DNA of 5,011 nucleotides from the NCBI GenBank assembly GCA_015487835.1, contig WFOY01000074.1, positions 1-5,011 on the forward strand, written 5' to 3'. The notes under the pieces were generated by a model that was given only the letters and a program-made list of their open reading frames with translations, searched no databases and was not told the DNA's origin. How positions within the stretch are numbered: position 1 is the first letter of the stretch; every line of letters starts with the position of its first letter. This stretch comes from Aquificaceae bacterium (GTDB lineage Bacteria > Aquificota > Aquificia > Aquificales > Aquificaceae). The translations under genes and the position numbers were made by a program. Positions 1-5,011 of this stretch are shown here, in pieces.

Positions 1-608
1 GGATATATCTGGTCCCCATGGAACAGCCCAACGCTTTCGCTACCGGAAGGGGACCCGGCCACGCCGCCGTGGCGGTGACGAGGGGCATACTGGAGATACT
101 GAACGAGGAGGAGCTAAAAGGTGTCCTTGCCCACGAGCTGGCTCACATAAAGAACAGGGACGTTCTCATAGCCTCCATAGCTGCGACCATAGCGGGTGCC
201 ATCTCCATGATCGTCCACTGGATCCAGTGGGCACTTATATTCGGCTGGGGAAGGGACGAGGAGAACAACAACCCCCTCGCCCTCGTGGGAAGCATACTTC
301 TGATAATAGTGACCCCAATAATAGCAGCCATAATCCAGATGGCCATATCCAGGTCCAGGGAGTACCTGGCTGACGAGACCGGGGCCTACATATGTGGGTG
401 TCCCCTCGCACTCGCAAGGGCCTTGGAGAAGATCCACAACTACGTAACCCAGGTGCCAGCGAGGGTCAACGAGGGAACTGCCCACCTGTTTATAGAGAAC
501 CCTCTCAAGGGTGAGAGCCTCTGGGAGCTGTTCTCCACCCACCCCTCCACCGAGAAGAGGATAAGGAGACTCATGGAGATAGCGGAGAGGATGGGCCAGA
601 GGGTGTGA
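1..608 (+). CDS. htpX: Membrane zinc metalloprotease HtpX, C-terminal part (5' end outside window)
   Basis: This is an M48-family inner-membrane zinc endopeptidase that degrades misfolded membrane proteins. The frame is open to the left edge: bases 3-17 read IYLVP directly before MEQPNAFATGR, which is the conserved internal HtpX stretch. The ATG at 18 is therefore an internal methionine and roughly the first 85 residues, with the first membrane helices, are missing (family length about 285-300). Counting from that Met, the catalytic HELAH is at residues 39-43 (bases 132-146), two membrane segments lie at about 49-70 and 86-110, and the third zinc ligand is probably Glu115 in SREYLADE. HtpX-type TAHLFIENP (155-162) and STHPSTEKRI (173-182) follow. 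All catalytic residues present are intact. A CxC pair (126, 128) sits just after the third ligand. The TGA at 606-608 is 15 bases from pspA. The 5' end and promoter cannot be judged. Confidence 0.95.
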   Translation, partial: IYLVPMEQPNAFATGRGPGHAAVAVTRGILEILNEEELKGVLAHELAHIKNRDVLIASIAATIAGAISMIVHWIQWALIFGWGRDEENNNPLALVGSILLIIVTPIIAAIIQMAISRSREYLADETGAYICGCPLALARALEKIHNYVTQVPARVNEGTAHLFIENPLKGESLWELFSTHPSTEKRIRRLMEIAERMGQRV

Positions 609-614
609 TAAAAT
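606..614 (+). promoter_or_regulatory. Candidate extended -10 promoter element for pspA
   Basis: The bases TGATAAAAT overlap the htpX stop codon. They read as TG-n-TAAAAT, an extended -10 with five of six matches to TATAAT, and are conspicuously AT-rich within GC-rich surroundings. Transcription would start about 7 bases downstream, at roughly 620-624, on or next to the pspA ATG at 624. No TTGACA-like -35 is visible about 17 bases upstream (586-591). The call is inferred from pattern and position only, and a chance match is possible. Confidence 0.35.
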
Positions 615-623
615 CTCCTCTAA

Positions 624-1259
624 ATGCTCAAGATCATACTGATCAGACATGCGGAGAGTGAGTGGAACCCAGTGGGGAGGTACCAGGGGCTCCTGGATCC
701 GGACCTAACCGAGAGGGGGAGGGCCCAGGCGGACCTCCTCGGAAGAGAGCTTAAAAAGCACTCCATCGACGTTCTCTACACATCGCCCCTCAGGAGAACC
801 TACGAGACCGCAAGGATAGTGGGTGCACACCTCGGCATAGACCCTGTCGTGGAGGAGAGGATAAGGGAGATAGACCACGGGAGGTGGTCCGGTCTCCTCG
901 TGGAGGAGGTGAAGAGAAAGTTTCCCGAAGAGTTCGAGACTTGGATCAGGTCTCCAGAGAAGGCCAAGTTCGAAGGAGGTGAGAGCCTGAGGGATGTGCT
1001 GGAGAGGGTCTCCGACTTCCTGGAGGAGATAAAGGAAAAGCACAGGGGTGAAACGGTGGGGATCGTGTCCCACACAGTGCCTATAAGGTGTATGCTGTGT
1101 GCTCTTCTTGAGATAGATCTCTCCCACTTCTGGGACTTCGGGTGTGACAACGCCTCCTACTCTGTGGTCTATCTGGAGGAAGGAAGGGCCGTCCTAAGAG
1201 AGCTGAACGTAACCTGTCATCTGGGGGATCTCTATGTGGAAGGCCATTTTGCTCTTTAG
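624..1259 (+). CDS. pspA: Metal-independent phosphoserine phosphatase PspA (histidine phosphatase superfamily)
   Basis: A cytoplasmic 211-residue enzyme that probably hydrolyses L-phosphoserine to L-serine, the last step of the phosphorylated serine pathway. The superfamily signature is at residues 7-11 (IRHAE), with the phosphate-accepting His9. Other active-site residues are Arg8, Arg58 (SPLRR), the likely proton donor Glu82 and the second His150 (VSHT). It was assigned to PspA rather than phosphoglycerate mutase or CobC because, from memory, the whole chain matches H. thermophilus PspA in length and in motifs such as DNASYS and THCHLG-like CHLGDLYVE. His85 and the C-terminal segment, reported as important for substrate recognition there, are both present. 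The ATG at 624 gives the family N-terminus (MLKIILIRHAES). No Shine-Dalgarno lies in the 15-base gap after htpX. The last 26 bases are shared with the next gene. Another phosphomonoester substrate remains possible; whether a PspB partner exists cannot be seen. Confidence 0.88.
   Translation: MLKIILIRHAESEWNPVGRYQGLLDPDLTERGRAQADLLGRELKKHSIDVLYTSPLRRTYETARIVGAHLGIDPVVEERIREIDHGRWSGLLVEEVKRKFPEEFETWIRSPEKAKFEGGESLRDVLERVSDFLEEIKEKHRGETVGIVSHTVPIRCMLCALLEIDLSHFWDFGCDNASYSVVYLEEGRAVLRELNVTCHLGDLYVEGHFAL
1223..1229 (+). promoter_or_regulatory. Ribosome binding site supporting the 1234 start
   Basis: A GGGGGAT run ends four bases before the ATG at 1234. It is a moderate Shine-Dalgarno match lying inside the pspA coding sequence. 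Together with the signal peptide that follows, it supports the overlapping start at 1234 over later in-frame TTG or GTG codons, which would remove the positively charged N-terminus. Confidence 0.45.
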
Positions 1260-3777
1260 CCTCGTGGTCTTTGCCTTCGGCAGCGATCTTAGGGAGAGGT
1301 TCAGCCTAAAGGTAAAGGTCGTAGGCCGTATAGTGGAGGAGAAACCAAGACTTCTACCTCCGGAGAGGATCCAGGTAGAGGAAGAGTTAGCCTACCTTGA
1401 CCTGAGTTCAAGGCTTATAGAGCCTCCTAAGGATATAGAGGAGGCCACCCTTAGGGTCCCGGAGGGGGAGAGAGGATGTGGGGAACCCAAGGACAGGGCC
1501 TACTACAGGGCTGCGGTTAGGTACTACCTGAAGGGTAAGTTCAAGAAGGCCGAGACCAGGGCCCTTGACGTAATGACCCTCCAGAGGTCTGCCTTCCTGC
1601 CCCAGGCTCAGTACATACTTGGGCTCGTTTACTACAGAACAGACAGGTGGAAGGAAGCCCTCGGCATGTTTGAAAGGTCCTGCGGTGCTGTGCACCCTTA
1701 CAGGGACGCAGCCTGCGAGTCTCTATACGCACTCAAGCTTATGATGGGTGAAAGCATAGAGGAAAGGACAGGTTACGATCTGTGGGACAAGGTTATAGCA
1801 ATAAGGTCAGGTGAGGAGGTAGCCCCTCCCGACTGCAGCACCACCGCGTTCTTGAGCTACTGCTCCTACGTGGAGGACTTCGTAAAGGGGATGGTAAACG
1901 AAAATTACAGGGCAAGCACAGAGATAAGGCGGGCGATCGTACTCATAGGCAGGGGCGAGACCCAGGAGGCGGCCAGGATCTTAAAGAGGTACACGGAACC
2001 TGGAAGCAGGTACAGACTGGTAGCCCTGTACTACATGGGTGTCATCTATTTAGAAGAGGGTGAGAAGAGGAGGGCCTACAGGATGGCCTCCATACTTGAG
2101 ACTCTGGACCCTGACCTTGCAAAGGACCTTTACAGGATCCTCGGCGGTAAGGGAGTGGTCCTATCCAGGGTGGCGTACCAGGTAACTGGTCTCAAGGATG
2201 TCCTGAGAAAGGCGGGTGTTTTATCCTACAACTCGGGAAACTACACCCTCGCCTACAGGGAGTTTTTAGACTCTGGAGATCTGCTGTTTGCCGTCTGGTC
2301 CGCCGTAAGGGCAGGGGACTACAGGGGGGCTTACAGGGTCGTGAAGGGGATGAAGCCCAAGACTAAAGAGGACTACCTCTGGATGCTCGAGGTCCTCTAC
2401 TGGGCGGGGAAGGAGGAGGAGATGTCCAGGGTTCTGGAGGAGGTGAGGGAAAAGCACCCGGATATATACAGGGAGTACATGGGATGGTTGCTCTTCAGGA
2501 AGGAGAGGTGGAGGGAGGCGGCCAACTTCTTCAGGGATCCCTACCACAGAGCTCTTGCGTTCTACAACGCTGGAGAGTACGGGAAGGTTTTCGAGATCCT
2601 GAAGGGAGGGCGGACTTACAAGGAGAGGATCCTGAAGGCAAAGGCCGCCGTATCTATGGGGAGGGGAGACCTCGCAAGGAAGTTCCTCAAAGGACAGACA
2701 CCGGAGGAGATCTACCTCCTGGGGATGAGCTACTTCATAGAGGAAGCGTACGACAAGGCTATAGAGCAGTTCCAGCGTATCAGGGGAAGCGACAGCATAG
2801 GGAGGAGGGCCCTCCTCAGGATAGGGGACTCCCTGTACAACTTAGGTAAGTACGACCAGGCGAAGGAGGTTTACAAGAACATCCTAAGAAGCTTCCCTGA
2901 CTCGAAGGAGGCCACGGAGGCTACGCTCGCCCTCGCCCAGATAGAGCTCCAAGTACCGAGTGCGGACCTCAAGGACCTGGTTAAGGAGTTCGAGAGGAAG
3001 TTCCCCGACTCGCCCCTCATACCGGACCTCAGGTACCAGCTGGCGAACCTCTACATGAGGGAGGGTCAGACCGTTAAAGCCAGGGAGATCTTCGAGAGCC
3101 TTCTCGACCACGAAGCTTTAAGGCCGAAGGTCCTTATCAGGATAGCCGAGATAGAGACAGACCCAGCCAAAAAGGAGGAGATGCTAAAGGAGGTGATAAG
3201 AACAGGTGATCCGGAACAGAGGGAGGAGGCTACCAAGCTGCTCACGGATCTGTACTACGAGAGAAAGGAGTTTGAGAAGCTGGCAGATCTCTTAGCGGAG
3301 GGAGGATACCAGGAGAGGAAGAGGGCCCTCGTCCTGTACATGGAACACAACATGGAGAAGGCTGTGAGTCTCTTTGAGGACCTTCTTAAAGAAAACCCTG
3401 ATGACGAGGAGATCAGGATCTTAGCGCTCAAGATGTACGACAAGACGAAGGGAAAGAGGTACCTGGAGGTGGCCAGGGAGAGTGACAACCCTGAGGTCAG
3501 GGCTCAGGCCCTCTACAGGCTGGGAAAGCTGGAGAGGAGGAAGGACAAAAGGAAGGCCCTCGAGTACTTCGTTGAGGTCGTCCTCATGCCTGAGAAGGTC
3601 CAGCCCTACTACAACCTTAGCATACTCGAAGCCGTAGATATCTTAGTCAAGATGAAGGCGAGAAAAGACGCCTCCTGCCTGCTCGCCAGGATAGACCCAG
3701 ACCACCTATCAAAGGACCAGGCAAAAAAGGTTAAAATCCTTAAGAAGAGACTACCAAAGTGTGAGGTGAAGAAGTGA
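1234..3777 (+). CDS. Large secreted tetratricopeptide-repeat (TPR) protein, probable partner of the adjacent ExbB/ExbD pair
   Basis: An 847-residue exported helical-repeat protein; no specific named gene was recognised. Residues 1-16 form a Sec signal peptide (Lys3, hydrophobic 4-15, AFG before Ser17) with no lipobox cysteine, so a soluble or peripheral periplasmic protein is likely. Residues 17-86 are not TPR-like, are rich in Pro and Glu, and are unidentified. TPR-like helix pairs then run nearly to the end; the clearest are at about 88-115, 123-150, 260-290, 490-517, 522-553, 594-624 and 754-784. The 522-553 repeat with its following FPDS resembles the YbgF/CpoB and BamD type. Seven cysteines sit only at the two ends (82, 150, 161, 201, 210; 815, 843). 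The gene overlaps pspA by 26 bases and its TGA overlaps the next start. TPR proteins beside TolQR or ExbBD are known elsewhere (CpoB, TtpC), so a scaffold role is inferred. Nothing enzymatic was seen. Confidence 0.85.
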   Translation: MWKAILLFSLVVFAFGSDLRERFSLKVKVVGRIVEEKPRLLPPERIQVEEELAYLDLSSRLIEPPKDIEEATLRVPEGERGCGEPKDRAYYRAAVRYYLKGKFKKAETRALDVMTLQRSAFLPQAQYILGLVYYRTDRWKEALGMFERSCGAVHPYRDAACESLYALKLMMGESIEERTGYDLWDKVIAIRSGEEVAPPDCSTTAFLSYCSYVEDFVKGMVNENYRASTEIRRAIVLIGRGETQEAARILKRYTEPGSRYRLVALYYMGVIYLEEGEKRRAYRMASILETLDPDLAKDLYRILGGKGVVLSRVAYQVTGLKDVLRKAGVLSYNSGNYTLAYREFLDSGDLLFAVWSAVRAGDYRGAYRVVKGMKPKTKEDYLWMLEVLYWAGKEEEMSRVLEEVREKHPDIYREYMGWLLFRKERWREAANFFRDPYHRALAFYNAGEYGKVFEILKGGRTYKERILKAKAAVSMGRGDLARKFLKGQTPEEIYLLGMSYFIEEAYDKAIEQFQRIRGSDSIGRRALLRIGDSLYNLGKYDQAKEVYKNILRSFPDSKEATEATLALAQIELQVPSADLKDLVKEFERKFPDSPLIPDLRYQLANLYMREGQTVKAREIFESLLDHEALRPKVLIRIAEIETDPAKKEEMLKEVIRTGDPEQREEATKLLTDLYYERKEFEKLADLLAEGGYQERKRALVLYMEHNMEKAVSLFEDLLKENPDDEEIRILALKMYDKTKGKRYLEVARESDNPEVRAQALYRLGKLERRKDKRKALEYFVEVVLMPEKVQPYYNLSILEAVDILVKMKARKDASCLLARIDPDHLSKDQAKKVKILKKRLPKCEVKK
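3763..3769 (+). promoter_or_regulatory. Strong ribosome binding site for the exbB-like gene
   Basis: GAGGTGA is an exact Shine-Dalgarno match within the last codons of the TPR gene. From the end of GAGGTG there are 8 bases to the ATG at 3777 and 5 bases to the in-frame GTG at 3774. Both are workable; ATG is preferred as the stronger codon. The position indicates coupled translation. Confidence 0.7.
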
Positions 3778-4406
3778 TGGAGGGAGTTCTGGGACAGATA
3801 GCGGACCTCATAAGGAAAGGCGGCATAGTTATGTACCCGCTGCTGATCCTCTCCGTTGTGTCCTGGGTTCTCATAGTGGAGAGGCTGATGAACCTTAGGG
3901 CCTCCAGGTTCCTGCCCTCCAACCTGGGCGAGGTTAAGATCCTGCTCCAGAAGTTAGACGTGGACGGGGCCTACAAGGTAATCTCTCTTAACAAGGACAT
4001 CTTTTCAAGGTCCGTGGCCCTCGTCTTCGAGGAGTACCTAAAAGGGAACAGGAGCAGGTCGGAACTCGGTGCTATACTCGAGAGAGAGCTCTCCGGTATA
4101 GTCCCCGCCGTGGAAAAGAACCTGATGCTCCTATCAGCTATAGCCTCCATAGCACCCCTCCTTGGCCTCTTCGGGACGATAACAGGGTTGATAAAGGTCT
4201 TCACCGCCTACTCGGCCGTCCAGATGGAGGAGGCCACCCGGCTCCTGTCCGCAGGTATAGCGGAGGCACTCACCGCTGCGGCAACGGGATTGATAGTCGC
4301 TATCCCTGCACTCTTCGCCTACTGGGTCTTCAGGGGTCTTGGAAACGATGTGATAGAGAAGGTGGAGAAGGAGGCCAGGGACATACTCTCCCTTCTGGAG
4401 CAGTGA
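3777..4406 (+). CDS. exbB: ExbB/TolQ/MotA-family proton-channel protein
   Basis: The inner-membrane channel subunit that, with ExbD/TolR, uses the proton gradient to do mechanical work on envelope partners. The 209 residues from the ATG at 3777 show the family plan: a first membrane helix at about 15-35 (MYPLLILSVVSWVLIVE), a cytoplasmic domain with basic and acidic helices, and two long helices at about 116-143 and 159-184. The hallmarks APLLGLFGTITGL and GIAEALTAAATGLIVAIPAL are both present. Thr134 and Glu163 match the conserved E. coli ExbB Thr148 and Glu176, but the Thr181 position is Ala168, with Thr at 166 and 170. It is slightly shorter than E. coli TolQ (230) and ExbB (244). The start overlaps the TPR stop as TGATG; an in-frame GTG at 3774 would add one residue. 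ExbB versus TolQ cannot be settled without TonB or TolA in view, so the symbol is family-level. Confidence 0.93.
   Translation: MEGVLGQIADLIRKGGIVMYPLLILSVVSWVLIVERLMNLRASRFLPSNLGEVKILLQKLDVDGAYKVISLNKDIFSRSVALVFEEYLKGNRSRSELGAILERELSGIVPAVEKNLMLLSAIASIAPLLGLFGTITGLIKVFTAYSAVQMEEATRLLSAGIAEALTAAATGLIVAIPALFAYWVFRGLGNDVIEKVEKEARDILSLLEQ
4397..4400 (+). promoter_or_regulatory. Ribosome binding site for the exbD-like gene
   Basis: GGAG lies seven bases before the ATG at 4408, within the last codons of the exbB-like gene. It supports this start, which gives the short basic N-terminus expected of ExbD/TolR proteins. Confidence 0.55.
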
Positions 4407-4407
4407 G

Positions 4408-4809
4408 ATGAACCTGAGGAGGAAGGCTAGGTTCAGGGCGGACGAGAGGGCTTACATAGACGTTGTCCCCCTTGTGGATACGCTGCTTGCAGTCTTTCTC
4501 TTCCTCGCGGTCCTCGCCTTCCAGTCACCCCTTACCTTCTTAGCTGTGAAGCTGCCCGAGGCTGAGAGGGGAGAGACCCAGAGGATAAGGGCCGCGAAGG
4601 TCCAGATACTCAAGAACGGTTCCATCCTCCTCGAGGGAAAACCTACCGACCTCAAGAGGATCCAGAGGTTCTTGGAGGCTAGGAAGCCCAGATACCTGAT
4701 AATAGAGGCGGACGAGGATGCGAGGCACAAGTTCGTGGTCTACGTGATGGACAGAGCCAAGAAGGCCGGCGTTGAGAACGTGATAATAGCGGTCCGACAG
4801 AAGGGCTGA
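4408..4809 (+). CDS. exbD: ExbD/TolR-family biopolymer transport protein
   Basis: A 133-residue single-pass inner-membrane protein, the rotor or plug partner of the ExbB/TolQ channel. A basic cytoplasmic tail (residues 1-16, RRKARFR) leads into IDVVPLVDTLL and a membrane helix at about 19-39. Asp24 is the conserved proton-carrying residue (Asp25 of E. coli ExbD, Asp23 of TolR). The periplasmic part has the family motif VKLPEA (47-52) and a compact domain (about 63-131) with the usual NGSILLEGKP strand pair, the LIIEADED segment and a final VIIAVRQ strand. Length is normal (family about 130-145). It starts one base after the exbB-like stop and its own TGA overlaps the next ATG, so the pair is almost certainly co-translated. 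Asp18 sits where many relatives have Asn (INVTPLVD), a variant I regard as ordinary. ExbD versus TolR is not decided by the sequence. Confidence 0.92.
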   Translation: MNLRRKARFRADERAYIDVVPLVDTLLAVFLFLAVLAFQSPLTFLAVKLPEAERGETQRIRAAKVQILKNGSILLEGKPTDLKRIQRFLEARKPRYLIIEADEDARHKFVVYVMDRAKKAGVENVIIAVRQKG

Positions 4810-5011
4810 TGTTCCTGATCAAGAAGTTGGTCTCCTACTTTCTCCTCCCCCCAGGGATATACATAATAGCTTTCCTTTTGATCGGGTTCCTCAGCAGGAA
4901 GAGACGCCTGGTTAAGTTCATATCCTACGGTTCAGCTCTTACCCTATACCTGATATCGGTGGAACCCTTCAAGGACATCCTGTTCTACCCTCTTGAAAGG
5001 GGGTTCAAAGA
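4809..5011 (+). CDS. YdcF/ElyC (DUF218) family-like membrane protein, N-terminal part (3' end outside window)
   Basis: An open frame starts at the ATG at 4809, overlapping the exbD-like stop as TGATG, and runs unbroken to the right edge (67 codons). It begins MFLIKKLVSYFLLPPGIY, followed by a first membrane helix (about 8-28), a basic turn SRKRR (29-33), a second hydrophobic segment (about 35-51) and then EPFKDILFYPLERGF. This arrangement, a short tail, LLPPG in helix one, a basic loop and a PLE-type motif after helix two, is what I recall for the N-terminus of ElyC/YdcF-family proteins, whose DUF218 domain would lie beyond the window. E. coli ElyC acts in envelope and peptidoglycan biogenesis. 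Upstream AGAAGGG (4799-4805) is a weak, closely spaced Shine-Dalgarno, so translation probably depends on coupling. The gene is certain; the family call is moderate because the diagnostic domain is not visible. Confidence 0.7.
   Translation, partial: MFLIKKLVSYFLLPPGIYIIAFLLIGFLSRKRRLVKFISYGSALTLYLISVEPFKDILFYPLERGFK

Noticed and set aside
18..608. ATG at 18 as the true start of the protease gene
   Set aside because: The frame is open upstream to base 3 and encodes IYLVP, which continues the conserved HtpX motif; the gene is cut by the window edge.
635..647. GATC-ATACT-GATC small inverted repeat at the start of pspA
   Set aside because: The arms are only four bases and self-palindromic, inside conserved coding sequence; no terminator or operator can be supported.
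114..650. 178-codon reading frame on the minus strand opposite htpX
   Set aside because: It lies antisense to clear HtpX coding sequence, crosses into pspA and has low-complexity composition without recognisable domains; a shadow of the biased codon use.
974..983. AAGGAGGTGA inside pspA, followed by an out-of-frame ATG at 995
   Set aside because: The ATG opens only about a dozen codons before a stop, so it is not an internal gene; the string encodes EGGE and follows from codon choice.
2484..2849. 121-codon alternative-frame reading frame within the TPR gene
   Set aside because: The product is rich in Gly, Glu, Gln and Arg from the purine-rich strand, with no domain or membrane features, while the main frame continues as good TPR sequence.
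1..5011. RNA genes, insertion sequences, CRISPR arrays, phage genes or a hidden defence system
   Set aside because: Nearly every base belongs to six same-strand coding regions with gaps of at most 15 bases, leaving no room for such elements, and none of the products resembles a known defence protein.

Overview
The window looks like chromosomal DNA from a thermophilic bacterium of the Aquificota (Aquifex/Hydrogenobacter group). Three things point there. The second gene closely resembles, as I remember it, the metal-independent phosphoserine phosphatase PspA of Hydrogenobacter thermophilus. Arginine is coded almost entirely by AGG/AGA and isoleucine often by ATA. The proteins are rich in Glu, Lys and Arg. 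Base composition by eye on a few lines is roughly mid-50s percent GC, which is high for that group, so the genus is left open.

Layout: every recognisable gene is on the + strand and there is almost no intergenic DNA; the longest gap is 15 bases. (1) The 3' part of htpX, a membrane zinc protease, enters from the left edge and ends at 608. (2) pspA, phosphoserine phosphatase, runs 624-1259. (3) A secreted 847-residue TPR protein runs 1234-3777 and overlaps pspA by 26 bases. (4) An ExbB/TolQ proton-channel protein runs 3777-4406, with its start codon overlapping the previous stop. (5) An ExbD/TolR protein runs 4408-4809. (6) The 5' end of a membrane gene resembling the N-terminus of the YdcF/ElyC (DUF218) family starts at 4809 and leaves the right edge. 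No RNA gene, insertion sequence, CRISPR array, large repeat or convincing terminator was seen.

How they may work together: genes 2 to 6 look like one translationally coupled operon. The TPR protein, ExbB/TolQ and ExbD/TolR are the strongest functional unit. The likely picture is a proton-motive-force-driven inner-membrane motor working with a large periplasmic helical-repeat scaffold. No TonB, TolA, TolB or Pal gene is in view. HtpX (membrane protein quality control) and the ElyC-like gene (envelope biogenesis in E. coli) fit an envelope-maintenance theme, while pspA is a metabolic gene at the head of the run. A candidate extended -10 box over the htpX stop codon, with no Shine-Dalgarno before pspA, suggests that the operon may start there on a leaderless or nearly leaderless transcript.

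The most interesting unit is the TPR-ExbB-ExbD set. Its family-level identity is solid; its partner and job are not visible from sequence alone.
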